Shown: piece by piece, positions 39,698 through 51,400 of the stretch
Layout of the letters: every line of letters begins with the position of its first letter
Position numbering within the stretch: the first letter of the stretch is position 1
Source of the DNA: Bacteroidaceae bacterium
GTDB taxonomy: Bacteria; Bacteroidota; Bacteroidia; Bacteroidales; Bacteroidaceae
Assembly (NCBI GenBank): GCA_017962495.1
Contig: JAGCVH010000075.1
Span: 1-64,000 of the forward strand
DNA: 64,000 nucleotides
Direction: 5' to 3'
Notes under the pieces: model-generated
What the model was told of the DNA's origin: nothing
The model's input: only the letters and a program-made list of their open reading frames with translations
Databases searched by the model: none
Position numbers and translations under genes: made by a program

Positions 39698-42130
39698 ATG
39701 AGACGACTCCTCCTTGGCCTCCTGGCCCTGTACCTGTCGTTGCTTCCTGCGGCGCTGTTCGCCCAGGAGGGCAACACCTATATCATGCACTCAAGCGGAT
39801 TGTTCCTTGGCAAAGATGCCAGTGGAGACAGGGGTTCCATCTTCGATAAGACATCGGCACAAGTGAAAGAACTCGAGCTGATGCCGAACGACGATGGTAC
39901 ATTACTTATAGCCTATCCCAATGGCGAGGGACACTTGTATCTGACCCTCGACGGAAGTTGGAATACGACTTTCCTTGCTGATGCAACGACGGATAATGCA
40001 CACTTCACCCTTGAGACCTCTGGCGAATATGTGAAGTTCCACTGCAAGGCAAATAGTAAATATCTGGGTACTGATAACACGACGAGTGGAAGCCACGTCT
40101 ATGCCGACAAGGATGGTTCGAAGGCCCTGCACTTGTGGCGCCTTGCAAAGTCGAAAGACGAGGAACCTCCCGTTGACACACTTAAGTACTTTGTCAACAC
40201 TGCCTCCCGTCTGCAGACCAACGAAGGATGGGGCGTCTCCCTTTGCTGGTGGGCAAACATGTGTGGAAAGTGGGATGATAAGAAGATAGACCAAATCATC
40301 GACTGGCTTGTATCGCCGACAGGACTCAACTACAACATCTTCCGCTATAACATAGGCGGAGGCGACGACCCGCAGAATCGTAATTGCACACCCCATCACA
40401 TGGGCAGTGGCAAGGGATTGCGTGCAGAGATGGAAGGTTTCAAGGATTCTTCTGACGACACCTATCATTGGGACAGGGATGCCGCACAAAGGAAGATAAT
40501 GCTGAAGATACGCGAAAAGCGACCTGACGCCATATTCGAGGCTTTCAGCAACTCTGCTCCCTACTACATGACCTATAGCGGATGCGTTGCAGGAAACGCT
40601 GATGGGGGTAAGGACGATCTGAAGCCAGAGTATTACGAGGAGTTTGCCCACTATCTGGTGGATGTATGCAAACATTATTACGATGAATATGGCATCGTCT
40701 TCAAGACACTCGAACCCTTCAACGAACCCAATACCAGCTATTGGTATGCAAGTGGGGTGCAGGAGGGATGCCACTTCGACTATGCGTCGCAGATTGCTTT
40801 CCTGCGAGTCTTGGCACCTATTCTCAAGGAGTCGGGTCTGCCTACCGTCATTTCTGCAAGTGACGAAACGAATACCGGCACGTCAGTAGGCGGATTCAGG
40901 GCCTATCAGGATGCAGGTGTCATGGATTTGGTAGGACAATGGAATGCACATACCTATTCCGCCTCGACGAAAGACCGTTCGCAGGTTGGCGTTCTGGCAC
41001 GTAATGCCAAGAAGATGCTTTGGATGAGTGAAACGGGTAGTGGAGGAAGTGGCATAGGAGGCAATCTGAGCCTCATGCAAAGGGCTATCGATGATATCCG
41101 ATATATTATGCCTGAGGCATGGATTGATTGGCAATATGTGGAGGAGAACGGGGACCAGTGGTGTACCGTGAGGGGAAGCTTTTCTCAGCAAACTTATCAG
41201 AAGGTGAGGAGCTATTATGTCCATCAGCAACTTACCCGCTTCATCCCTGTCGGATATCGGTATGTAACGAGTCACAAAGGCACTACTCTGGCAGCTATCA
41301 ACCCTGCTGTCGACTCCCTCATCCTAGTCGCAATTAACGAACAGACTATGCCTGTAGTGCATCGTGCCAAATTGCTCTTTGCCACTCCCGCTTCTCGCAC
41401 CATCCGTGCATGGAGAACCACAGAAAGTGAGAACCTGAAGATGGTTAGCATGGTAAAGCAGGAGGAAGACGGAACACTTGCTTTCGAGATGCCTGGGCAG
41501 AGCATTGTCACCCTGGTGATTCCTATTAGTGATGCCACGGAGATAGATGAGGAGGTGCAGGTGGATCAGGCCTATCTCATTCAGCCTCAGTATAATCCCG
41601 AGGTGGCACTTACGGCTAATGCCAGTGGAAGTCTCACGATAGAGTCGTTAGACTTGGGCGATAATCAGGTGTGGATGTTGCGTCAGGAAGGTGGAAAACT
41701 TGTCCTGCAGAACGCAGAAGGGCGATATATCAACGACGGTGGTTCGTCTTACGCCATGCGTCTCGTGGATAAAGCCTCGCAAGCCAGTAGTATAGATGTT
41801 GTTGCCCTTGACCCTTACTTCTGTCGCATTATGACGGATGGCGTGAAGGCCTTCGACCTGAATCGCGAGGCATATAGTGCTGGCACGCAGGTGGGGCATT
41901 ATGAATATGGCAATAGCGTATCGGCGGGACACCGCAATTGGCGGCTCACTCCCGTTCCGACAAAGGGTGGGGAAGACGCCATCGGCGATATAGAGCAGGA
42001 AGTAGGGAATGGAAGATTGCGGAGTAGTAAGTCCTACAACCTTCTGGGGCAACCCGTCGACGCCTCATATCGAGGCATAGTTGTCAAGGTTGGTGCTGAC
42101 GGAAAGATTCGCAAGCAGATCCAGAAGTAA
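39698..42130 (+). CDS. GH30-family glycanase with two beta-trefoil-like modules, secreted
   Basis: 810 residues. Signal peptide to FAQ (~23). N-terminal beta-trefoil-like region (~25-155; YIMHSSGLFLGKD...LHLWRL). GH30 barrel and beta-sandwich (~165-625): WGVSLCWWANMCG, RYNIGGGDDP, acid/base E343 in EPFNEPN, nucleophile E445 in WMSETGSGG. C-terminal RICIN-like region (~635-765) and a sorting-like tail (YNLLGQPVDAS...). The GWGVSLCWWA start and NxGGGD motif are close to endo-beta-1,6-galactanases of GH30; glucosylceramidase-like or xylanase specificity is less likely. Side chains of arabinogalactan are therefore a plausible substrate. Convergent with the CotH gene across array B. Confidence 0.9.
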   Translation: MRRLLLGLLALYLSLLPAALFAQEGNTYIMHSSGLFLGKDASGDRGSIFDKTSAQVKELELMPNDDGTLLIAYPNGEGHLYLTLDGSWNTTFLADATTDNAHFTLETSGEYVKFHCKANSKYLGTDNTTSGSHVYADKDGSKALHLWRLAKSKDEEPPVDTLKYFVNTASRLQTNEGWGVSLCWWANMCGKWDDKKIDQIIDWLVSPTGLNYNIFRYNIGGGDDPQNRNCTPHHMGSGKGLRAEMEGFKDSSDDTYHWDRDAAQRKIMLKIREKRPDAIFEAFSNSAPYYMTYSGCVAGNADGGKDDLKPEYYEEFAHYLVDVCKHYYDEYGIVFKTLEPFNEPNTSYWYASGVQEGCHFDYASQIAFLRVLAPILKESGLPTVISASDETNTGTSVGGFRAYQDAGVMDLVGQWNAHTYSASTKDRSQVGVLARNAKKMLWMSETGSGGSGIGGNLSLMQRAIDDIRYIMPEAWIDWQYVEENGDQWCTVRGSFSQQTYQKVRSYYVHQQLTRFIPVGYRYVTSHKGTTLAAINPAVDSLILVAINEQTMPVVHRAKLLFATPASRTIRAWRTTESENLKMVSMVKQEEDGTLAFEMPGQSIVTLVIPISDATEIDEEVQVDQAYLIQPQYNPEVALTANASGSLTIESLDLGDNQVWMLRQEGGKLVLQNAEGRYINDGGSSYAMRLVDKASQASSIDVVALDPYFCRIMTDGVKAFDLNREAYSAGTQVGHYEYGNSVSAGHRNWRLTPVPTKGGEDAIGDIEQEVGNGRLRSSKSYNLLGQPVDASYRGIVVKVGADGKIRKQIQK

Positions 42131-42131
42131 T

Positions 42132-42390
42132 GGTATAATATTACGTCGTTCCCAGATTGTACAATCTCCGGCACAAGGTTGTACAATCCCCAATTCAAGA
42201 TAATACAATCATCGGCTAAAGGTTCCTTTTCCTTTAGCCGATGAACTTATATTCGGGTGTTGTAAACCCTAAGGGCTTCCGCATTAAGCCCTGAGGGCTT
42301 CTGAGTTAAGACCTAAGGCCTTATTGCATCGAACCTATGTTCGAGGAGCATCGTACCTATATTCGAGTCGCCTCGAACCTAAGCCTTATT
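42132..42390. repeat. 22-bp dyad array B, filling the GH30-CotH intergenic region
   Basis: Eleven units in exact 22-bp register start at 42154, 42176, 42198, 42220, 42242, 42264, 42286, 42308, 42330, 42352 and 42374; a weaker one lies at 42132. Each has a dyad centred about 6-7 bases into the unit, though sequences differ: AGATTGTACAATCT (perfect), GGTTGTACAATCC, AAACCCTAAGGGCTT, AAGCCCTGAGGGCTT (perfect), AAGACCTAAGGCCTT, CGAACCTATGTTCG, CGTACCTATATTCG. The last unit covers the CotH stop codon (42386-42388), as array A does for the lipoprotein gene. No gene lies here. Confidence 0.88.
42209..42244. terminator. 14-bp perfect hairpin inside array B
   Basis: TCATCGGCTAAAGG and CCTTTAGCCGATGA with loop TTCCTTTT. 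Its centre (42226.5) is exactly the dyad position of the 22-bp unit at 42220, so it is an extended member of the array. No clear T-run follows on either strand; termination is only a possibility. Confidence 0.5.
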
Positions 42391-45223
42391 TCACTACAAT
42401 CTTTTTCCCGTCGCGAATGTATATGCCTTTCGTCGAAGCTTTGATTACGCGTCGTCCTTGCAGGTCATAGAGCTGAGAACCATTGTGAATGCCAGCTTTG
42501 CCATTCTCTATCGACTCTATGCCGTCGTACAAAGCATCGTAATAGCGAGGGAATGCCTGTGCTTCCTCTTCGGTATAAGGTTGCTCTGCCGTGTGTCCCC
42601 GAGTTACGCTGAGGTCGGTAATAATGGTTCGTCCACTGGCATCATTACCCGATGTGTAAGCCTCTGTTTCCAAGGTGAATCGGTCGCCCTTCGGGAGTCG
42701 GATAAAGAAGTCTAAGGTCTGCGGCACTTGTCCGTTGCCTCCATCCACACTTGGCGTTCCATAGGCCTTGGCAAAGAGGAAGTCTTCCTTCGGACACTGC
42801 ATCACACCCTGAGGCAAATAACGACTTCGCAGGTAAAGCGTATTATCTGTGTTAGCCACATTTCGGCGTACGGTGATGGTAGCAAAGTAGATGCCATCCT
42901 CGGGTGCAGTAAAGACGATGGCAGGGGAGGAGTCCTTGATGGTGACACCTGTGGTGCAAGGATGGAAGTGACCTGTCGAGGAGACAAAGCAATACTCGTT
43001 GGCACGATACCAGGCATTGCCTCGCTCTGCGGCAGAACCGCATTTACCCTTGTTGTCATATGTGGTGAATCGTTCGTAAGTACCCGCGTCGATGTTATAG
43101 GCATAGTATCCCCAAGGCGAGTCGTCGTTTTTCTCTATGGCAGGAGCCGATGTCGTGATGTCCTTACCCACTTCTGTCCAGAAGAGACGATAATTGCCCT
43201 CTGCGTTGTAGTCAACTGTTACGCGACTCTTCTCCACAGCTTGCCAAGCACGCTGCATATAGTATACATAGGTGTGGGCGAGATTCATGTTCAGCTTGTT
43301 GGCATTAATCACACCCTCTGCTTCTGAGATGATGGCAAGCAGGGCGTCGATGCTGCTCTGGCTCACCTGACCCATCTCGGTTCCGGGAGTCTCTTTGCCG
43401 ATGCGTTCGCGATAGGCTGCAATGCTGTCGGAAAGCATGAGGGTGATGTCGCCTTCAAGGATAATGCTGTCGGAATTAATCTCATCTGGCATCAAGAACC
43501 ATTGTCGGTTCTGGCTGGTTTGATTCTTCTCGTTGCTTTCCCACGCAATGAGGGGTGTGCCATTATCCGACAATCCATCTGAGACATTGGCAGTTCGCAC
43601 GTGGGCCTTATTTATAATGTTGAAGTAGTCGTTGTCCTCGTCTGCCAGAACAATTTGCCAGAGCTGTGCGTCACTGGTCTCTTCGGGTTCCACAAGGTCG
43701 AGTTGTGTCTTCAGCGTTTCGGACGATTCGTTCAGGGCAAGGCCGCTGGCACGATTGATTATTTGATAGAATTCTCCCACACGGCGAATACTCCATTGCT
43801 GAGTTCGACGGCTCTCGTCGAGACTCCACAGACATGCTTTCGAACCCGTAGAAAGGGCTTCGCCTTCAACATCGAAGAGAGTGCCAACGCCTGCACTCTT
43901 GATGCGGTAGTAATAATTGGATATGAGCTGGAAGTCGGTTACATCCGTGATTTCCGAAGTGGCTCGTGTCTGGAACTCATTGTCGAGAAATGCCGTGTGT
44001 GCGGTAATGAAGTTCTTCAAGTCATCGACGTATTCCTGATAGGTGGAATGCAAAACGCGTTCGTTATAGACTCGCGTGGAGATGCCATATTTCTCGAAGT
44101 TCAGGGCTTGCGATTCTTGAAGCACATTTGCCATACTATCGACAGCATGGAGTAAGTGTTGCTCTATTCCTTTCTCCTTTAGTTCGTTCCAACGGTTTAA
44201 GATGAGTTGGCGGAACCAGGGGTCTCGCCACATGCGGACAAACCATACTCGGGCTGCTCCATAGGCGTCGTTTACCATTAGCAATCGGGAGGTGTCGCCC
44301 TTGCGTGTGTCATTGCCGTATGCTATGTCATAGTCCCAGAGCGGTCCGAAATATAGCTTCTGGTCGTTGGCCTTCTTATAAAGATAGGTAGAAAAGAATC
44401 CGTCGATGTTGGCACATAGTTCTGTGCAGATGTAAAGGTTGGCAAGGGAAACGGAGTCCACTAATGCCCTGTAGCCCTTCTTCTCATCGCGGAAGTCGCT
44501 GCTATATAGTGCGGTTTCGAATCTGTCTATCCACGCCTTCACATAGGCTTCTTGTTGTGCTGTGATTTCCCCGTCCTTGGGCTTATGGATTCGGATAGGT
44601 ACCATCTTCCTGCTGGTAGTCACAATCTTGTGGTCCTCCCATCCATCTGATTCCAGGAAGAATCCTTCACTTGGTTCCTCGCCCTCTTGCAACTCGGCAG
44701 GTGTGTCCACATCAAGTCTTCCTTCTGTGGCATCGGGGTGGTCCGTGATTTGGTAAGTTCCCACGTATGTGTCATTAAGCACGAGATCGACGAAGCGTGC
44801 ACCAGGGCAAAAGGGCATTCCCACGAAGCGGGCCATAACACAAGAGGTGAGTGCATTACGCATCAAGGTCTTGTCGAAATGATTTGCCATCAGTACCCAA
44901 TTCTGTGCGGAGGCTCCTTCTTCGCCTAACAAGGCAACTTTCTTGGAGAACTTCAGACGATAAGCCTTCTTTGTGGCTCCTGCCGAACTATAGGTGGAAT
45001 TGCCACGACATCTAATTCTCAGGCCTGTTAATACTTCGGTCTTGTCGCCATCAACAACCTTCCACGTTGCCATGACAAAGTCTTTCTTACTTGTCACAGC
45101 AGTTTTGTTGGTAGTGTTGATATAGACTGTTGGCAGGTTGGTTAATTGTTTCAGTGCTTCTGCACCAACTTTGCTCCCACACAGAACAAGGAGCATAAGG
45201 AATAGGGTAATAAAACGCTTCAT
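42386..45223 (-). CDS. CotH-family protein with RICIN-like modules, secreted
   Basis: 945 residues, signal peptide ~1-21. CotH kinase-like domain at ~28-400: RCRGNSTYSSAGATKKAYRLKF, WVLMANHFDKTLMRNALTSCV, LVLNDTYVGTYQITDHPD and LYFGPLWDYDIAYGND, which carries the putative metal-binding DYD. CotH proteins of spores phosphorylate partner proteins; the function of the secreted Bacteroidota forms is unknown. Two beta-trefoil-like segments (~440-600; SRRTQQWSIRRVG, DAQLWQIV), a helical FIVAR-like stretch (~640-690), a further beta-rich domain, and a sorting-like tail (YDLQGRRVIKASTKGIYI). Its 3' end lies in repeat array B. It has its own promoter. Confidence 0.88.
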   Translation of the reverse strand: MKRFITLFLMLLVLCGSKVGAEALKQLTNLPTVYINTTNKTAVTSKKDFVMATWKVVDGDKTEVLTGLRIRCRGNSTYSSAGATKKAYRLKFSKKVALLGEEGASAQNWVLMANHFDKTLMRNALTSCVMARFVGMPFCPGARFVDLVLNDTYVGTYQITDHPDATEGRLDVDTPAELQEGEEPSEGFFLESDGWEDHKIVTTSRKMVPIRIHKPKDGEITAQQEAYVKAWIDRFETALYSSDFRDEKKGYRALVDSVSLANLYICTELCANIDGFFSTYLYKKANDQKLYFGPLWDYDIAYGNDTRKGDTSRLLMVNDAYGAARVWFVRMWRDPWFRQLILNRWNELKEKGIEQHLLHAVDSMANVLQESQALNFEKYGISTRVYNERVLHSTYQEYVDDLKNFITAHTAFLDNEFQTRATSEITDVTDFQLISNYYYRIKSAGVGTLFDVEGEALSTGSKACLWSLDESRRTQQWSIRRVGEFYQIINRASGLALNESSETLKTQLDLVEPEETSDAQLWQIVLADEDNDYFNIINKAHVRTANVSDGLSDNGTPLIAWESNEKNQTSQNRQWFLMPDEINSDSIILEGDITLMLSDSIAAYRERIGKETPGTEMGQVSQSSIDALLAIISEAEGVINANKLNMNLAHTYVYYMQRAWQAVEKSRVTVDYNAEGNYRLFWTEVGKDITTSAPAIEKNDDSPWGYYAYNIDAGTYERFTTYDNKGKCGSAAERGNAWYRANEYCFVSSTGHFHPCTTGVTIKDSSPAIVFTAPEDGIYFATITVRRNVANTDNTLYLRSRYLPQGVMQCPKEDFLFAKAYGTPSVDGGNGQVPQTLDFFIRLPKGDRFTLETEAYTSGNDASGRTIITDLSVTRGHTAEQPYTEEEAQAFPRYYDALYDGIESIENGKAGIHNGSQLYDLQGRRVIKASTKGIYIRDGKKIVVK

Positions 45224-45250
45224 TATTGTTGTTAATTATGTTTCCGTACA

Positions 45251-45281
45251 CAAAATTACAAATAATTCGTCAAACGCCAAA
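45251..45281 (-). promoter_or_regulatory. Promoter of the CotH gene
   Basis: Minus-strand TTTG (45278-45281), 19-bp spacer, TAATTTTG (45251-45258); leader of about 20-25 bases to ATG 45223. Confidence 0.75.
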
Positions 45282-45366
45282 CTCTAAACAGAAAATGTTA
45301 AATACAACGACGTCAGTTATTAAAGTTCATCGTTCAAAGGCTTACGTATGTATCTTTATAACTGCA

Positions 45367-45394
45367 AGAAGCTGCACCCTAAGATACAGCTTCT
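45367..45394 (-). terminator. Stem-loop after the giant Calx-beta gene
   Basis: AGAAGCTG / CAGCTTCT with a 12-nt loop, 30 bases downstream of the stop at 45424. No T-run follows on the minus strand, so termination is uncertain. Confidence 0.4.
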
Positions 45395-45423
45395 CGCGTT
45401 AGTATGCGTCGTGTCGTTAACTA

Positions 45424-48400
45424 TTATTTAATGACAACGCGATGTCCGTTCATGATGTAGATACCCTTCGGGAGATTTCTCAATTCCTTAGCAGAGGTTC
45501 CAGCCGGGCGAACAAGTTTACCATCAATGCTGTAAATAGCGTTGCTGATGTTGCTGTTCTCATCCACATCAACGATAATGGTCTCAATCTCATCCTCAAT
45601 CTTTACTCCAACTCGCTTAGCAAGACCTTCAATGTCGGCGTGGAAGTATCCGCGGAATCGACCTGTTGGAACATTGGCACTTGCATCTACATAGTAGAGT
45701 AGATCGCTGGAGATGTAGTAGTAACCAGCATCCTTGGGAACTGATTCTACAACATATGAACCAATGAAGCTTACGCCTTCCTCAATTGTGTCGATAGGAC
45801 GATCTCCTTCTGGCTCTTCAATGCTGGTGCCAAGGATGTCGAATAACGAAGTCTTGGTTTCACCATTTGCAACAAGACTATTCGACATTAGAATACCTGG
45901 TTTGATGAGGTAGGGGATATTAGCCTTCATCTGATTAACCAGAGAGAAGTGCATCAGTTCACCTTCCATACTGGTAAGGCGAGCAACCTTTGTTCCTGTT
46001 CCGAATACCTCCCCAGGATTGTTTACGTCACAAGGCAGACAGATGGTATTCCACGAACCCTTGCGGAAGGAACGTTGCAACTTCACGTTAGCCAATTCAA
46101 TGGCTTCTGGTATGTAGTCCTTGGTGTCTTGAAGGATTACACTTACAGGCGACAGATCCTTGTAGTCAATAACGATGGTTGCATCTCCTGTTACCGTGTG
46201 GTCATATTCATCTCCATCAATTTCTTCCTCGTCTACAACGAATCCGATAATACGATATCCTTCATTGGCAGTTGCCTTCAGGTTAAGCACAGTTCCGTAT
46301 TCATAGATACCCGAACCGATGTTAACTTCTCCAACGGCTGTTGGCATCACGACGTTCACCATATAGGTCTTTGGTTTGAAGACGGCAACAAGGTTATACG
46401 TCTTGTTCAGTTCTACGGTAATGCTTGGGTCGGTGCTGATACGTTCCAACTCGTCTACATTGATTGAAGCTCCCGTAGCCTTTGCAAACCGTTTACCCTT
46501 TACGCCCGAAGTTCCGCCATTGCCAGATGGATTTAATGCCCAGTAGTCGAAGTTATAGCCTTCGTTGGCAGTTGCTGTCATAGTAACGTTGTTACCATAT
46601 TCTTGGTCACCACTCGAAGCACCTGTACTGGTTTGAATAGTACCTGCATCCTCAGGCCATGGAGATACATTGTAATGAACCAATCCGTCCTTGAAGAGCA
46701 TCCACTTCACTTGTTTGCCATTGAAGCCGAGGAAGCCTTCCTTATCCATGATACTATCGGTCTTAACTTGCAGGATATAGTATCCATTCTCGCTCAGAGC
46801 ACTGGTGTTCAGACGGAAGATACTGTCGTTCTCCACCATAGTGATAGGTATGGCAGTGTTTTGTTTTTCTCCTTCGTAGCGTAGCACGATGTCATCGCGA
46901 TTGAAGGTCGTGACCTCAATAGGTTTGTTAAATGTAACGGTCAACTGATCGATAACAGTCTCTGCAATATCCTTCTCATCAGGCACAGTCTCAATGCTTG
47001 TCACGTCGAGACGCAAATCGGGAGTAGGTTCAAACTCAATGATGTAGCTGAAGGTCTTAGGACCGCTGGCGTAGTCCACAATGTGAAGCTTGTTTTCAGC
47101 AACTGGGTCGAAGCCGTCCTGCATAGTCCATTGTGTCGTCCAGAAGTTCTCGGGATCGATATCTTCACCTGTGTTTTCGTCCTTGATAGAGAGAATCTTG
47201 GAAGAACCACCTGTTGGGTCAGAAACAGCTGTATAGAACCATTCCTTTTGAGGAACGGTTACTCTTACACGCCACTTCGAATCACCAAGGGCTGTTATAG
47301 TGGTAATTGAGGATAACGTCTTCAAGTCTTCGTCCTCTCCATTCGAGAAGTAGATGTGGTCGGGTTCAGCATGTCCGTCTTCCACATCGTTACAAACCCA
47401 AGCACGATACTTTTGTTCGCCGAAACGTGCATTCACGCTATGGATAAGTTCGTGGATGGTTACCTGGTCGAGTAACGAGAGGTCGGGGTTGCCATAGCTG
47501 GTAACATGTGTTACACTTACGTCATAACTTGTGAAGTGACCAAGCAGTGTACATGTCAAATCCCAAGTTGCATATGAGCTACCTCCAGCAGGTATATCGC
47601 CAAATTGTGTAGCAATCAGTGAATCCAAAGCCATAGCCTTTTCTCCACCATTCAAGCTACTGCTTACAATGGCAAAGTCAACGGCAAGTCCCTTCTCGTT
47701 CTCCACAATCTTCGGTTGTTTAGTCATCATGCGAACGTTCGTAGCTTCACCCTTACCCTTGTTGTGGATGAGTACAGTGAACTCAGCAGGAATGATAGGT
47801 TCGACTTCCTCGGTTAGCGGGTTGTCTCCATAGATGTCGCGTTGCATGAAGTACGTCAAATCAAGTTCAGGAGAAGGCTTCACTTGCAGGCTGACAGGAT
47901 AAAGTGCACGAGTTTGATAGGTATCACCATCGTTCCATGACAGATTACCACCAAATGAGTAGGTCGTTAACGAATCTGGTGCTGCATATTTAGTTGGAAT
48001 AAAGAGCACGGTAGCCACACCCTTAGCATTTGGCCCTAATCTCCAGGGACCTTCAGTTGTGCCTTCAAATCCCGTAATGCTTTCAAAGTTTATTTGGAAT
48101 TCATGACTAGTGGCTTGTTCGCCAAGTAGATTTTGTACAATAACCTCGAGTTCAATATTCGTTAGATTATTTGTTGTCGCATTGTCTACTGTCAGAGTTC
48201 CTCGGAAGGCCTGACGGGTGAGAACAAGTTTTTGTTCAATTTCTAGTTTTACAGTTGCACAAGTATTTGAAGATGCTCCTTCAAAGTATTCAAGTCGTGC
48301 TGCATTGATGGCAACTAGTAACTCTTCCCAACTAATGAATCCAAGATCTACCAGTACCTGATTACATGAATCAGCTCTTTCTTGTAACTCTGCAATTTTT

Positions 48401-51400
48401 CCAGAACTTACGTAGTTTTCATTAGTCGGTTCTAAACCGTCCATAATACGATAAGTATTTTGTCTGCGCTCAACATAATCACGGAGTCTGAAATCATACC
48501 AGTTGGCAATGCTGTTAGGCATTAGCTTGGTAAGCTGTTCACCTGTGGAAGTGGCCTCTGAATTCTCTGGTAAGAAGTCAGGAATTGTTTGTGGATCAAA
48601 CCCGTATAAAGTTCCATCTTCGTACATCTGCTCGAGTTTTGTATCAATTAGTTCCAAGTTGGTGTAATATGATACGTCAACAGAATCTACGAAAGAAGGT
48701 GAACCTGTACGCTCAATTGCAAAATCACGAGGAATATTAAGATAGATATAATATGGTACGGATAATTGCGCAACCCTTTTCATTAGGTCGTGTTGTGGGT
48801 TCGGACTTCTCCTTTTACCCATTTCGCCTTTTACTTCCTCATCTACAGCCAACATCTCAGGTAGACATGGAGGCATAGGTACACCCAAATCATCTAAACA
48901 ACTAGCTACTTCACTCCATTTCGGATCTTTTTTTGCTAAGCCCTTAGCGAGGTCAGTACATGGAGGCTCTGGTAAGCTCGGTTCATCGGGACACAAACAT
49001 TCACAGAGGAAACATAGTAACTTAATAATACCAGCGGCAATTACTTCACCACCTTCTCGGATGGTAACGCCGCCACCACCACCAGGACCACCTCCAGGCC
49101 CTCCGATACCTTCTACGTCATATGTTTCAGCTTGCCATGATACTCCTTTCTTTTCTGTACATTTGATTTCTTTAGCCATATCAATGAGCTTAGAAAGACA
49201 TGCCCATTTTCCGTCTTCACCACAAATCCATTTGTGTTTCTCGTCAAGTCGTCCCTTACATGGTATTGAACCTTCACTTGCTCTAAACTTTCCTTTGACA
49301 TTACTGCTGGCGGGTTCGTTACGGGTTACACGCACAGGAATAGTATAACTCTGTCCTGCACCTAGTGTAAAGCCCTCATGCTGAACCAATGGAGTAAATG
49401 TGAATCCAGGTACACTTGGCAGTGTTATCTGAGTCTCTAAAGCGGCTATTAAACCATCGTTGCGTAATACAATGTTGTACATGGTAGCTTTACCATATTC
49501 AATCTCGTCCAGCCATAATGAATCAGGACAGGTCATACGTACAACTGGTACTGGCACTTGAGTTTCATATTGTACATTTGTAACAATCTCATACTCGTCT
49601 TCAACTTCAGTCTCTACTACATCCCATGTGATGGAAACTGCTTGATAGGAGATGGTTGCTAAGTGTATGGTTGTATCGCCTGGATTCACCATAATGTTTT
49701 GTCGATAAGAATCATGCTTATCTGCAGTTACATAGAGTTGGTAGTAACCTTCGTTGATGTTTTCGAATAGTATACCTGCTTCGGTCTCATCTAGTGTCGT
49801 TCCTTGTACAACGATTGCTCCAGTATTATAGTCTTTTAATTGGACGGTTGCTCCTTTTACATAAGGCTTTTGTCCATCTTTGTTTCCATATATGGTGTTT
49901 TCATCACGAACTTGAACACGTAATGCACCCTTGCTTTCACTTACAACCTTTACATTGAAGTCTACAGCTACGCCATCACCATCTTCACAGTTAATAGCAA
50001 TGCGCCCCTTTTGATACAGATTTACATCTAAATCATTTCCAGGAGTAAACCTTAACATCACAGTAGTAGAGTCTCCGGGTTGCATGCTTGGTAGTGTAAT
50101 AGGTGTTGCCAAACTGATGAATGACGCCATACTTGATGGAGTCGTAATGGTGACAGTTCCAGTTTCGGCAAGTCCCGTATTGGTTAGAATAATAGGATAG
50201 GTTCGACTTACACCTTTGGTTACAGTAGTCTTGATATTGGTTGTTGATGCAACAAGTTTGGGTTTGTGCAATCGAGTGTAGTTATAGAAAGGAACATTCA
50301 AGCTTGCCCCTTCATCACATGTCAATTCTACTGTAATAACTTCCCAATTGTTTCCCGTTGAGGCTTCCTTGCCTGTAATAGTGTACGTGATGCTTGCGGT
50401 GCCGTCACCGGGTAGTTCACTGATACTTCCTATTTCAACCTCGTAGTTGTCAGTTGCACCCGTCAAAGTTGGATGTATATTATGCAGAGCCAATTCGGTC
50501 ATATTGTGTAGGGTAATAATTCCGGCGTACTGTTCACCCTTATACAACTCATGCTTTAGATAACCTTCTCCCTTCTTTTCGAATCCATATACATTAAACT
50601 CTCCCATAGAAGTCTTTAACCCTTCGCCAGGGTTGCATACTCCATAGTCGAAATGGCCACGATATCCTTTGGGTAATTCATATATGACACTGAAGCTTCC
50701 GTTTTCATCTGTAAGACAATCGAGTTTGGTACGATAGCCATGGAACATAACATATGGTTCAATGTGCAAATTGGCTATAGAAGAACTGCCCACAGATGTA
50801 ACCTGTCCTGATAGCGTTACAATTTCTTGCTCGTTGTATGTGTTTTTGTTTGATGTAATAGTAAAAGTATATAGCGACTTTACACTTACATTAAAGGATT
50901 CAGAGTTATTGTTCACATACACTAATTCTGCATATCTCTTGTCTTCATTTAGTATTACGTTATAAATATATGAACCTGGCACGTTAGGCATAGATGCCGT
51001 TAGAGTATATGTTTTGCTTTCACCGATTCCAATATTCTCAGGAATACTTAGCGAGCTTACTTCCGTACTATTTTGCTTCACCTTGATAAAGGTACCAGCG
51101 TGCATGGCAGCAGCACCGATGTTTTCTAATGTTACAGTAAATGTCACTTGTTGCCCAGCATTAGGGGATAAGGTGGAGACCTCAACATTAGTAAGAGCCA
51201 AATCGGGTAGTGTCCTATCGCTTATTAGTAACCAAGCAGACCCCATGCTATAGCCATTGGCTTTAGCAGTGATGCTGACAGTGCGGTCACCTTCCTCCTG
51301 CGTGTTACTTAATGCAACAAATGAGATTGTTGTAGAAGCAGAACCTGCAGGGATTGTTACCGTTGTTGGGCATGTTACATCCGTACCATCATGTTCAATA

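Noticed and set aside
42132..42390. 22-bp array as a CRISPR array or iteron origin
   Set aside because: No conserved repeat alternates with unique spacers, and no replication initiator gene is near; the dyad-by-dyad pattern fits neither.
47380..47460. HELIH motif in the giant Calx-beta protein as a possible metalloprotease site
   Set aside because: It lies in a beta-rich, non-helical context (VTIHELIHSVNARFGEQ) without a third ligand; it reads more like a surface-domain sequence.
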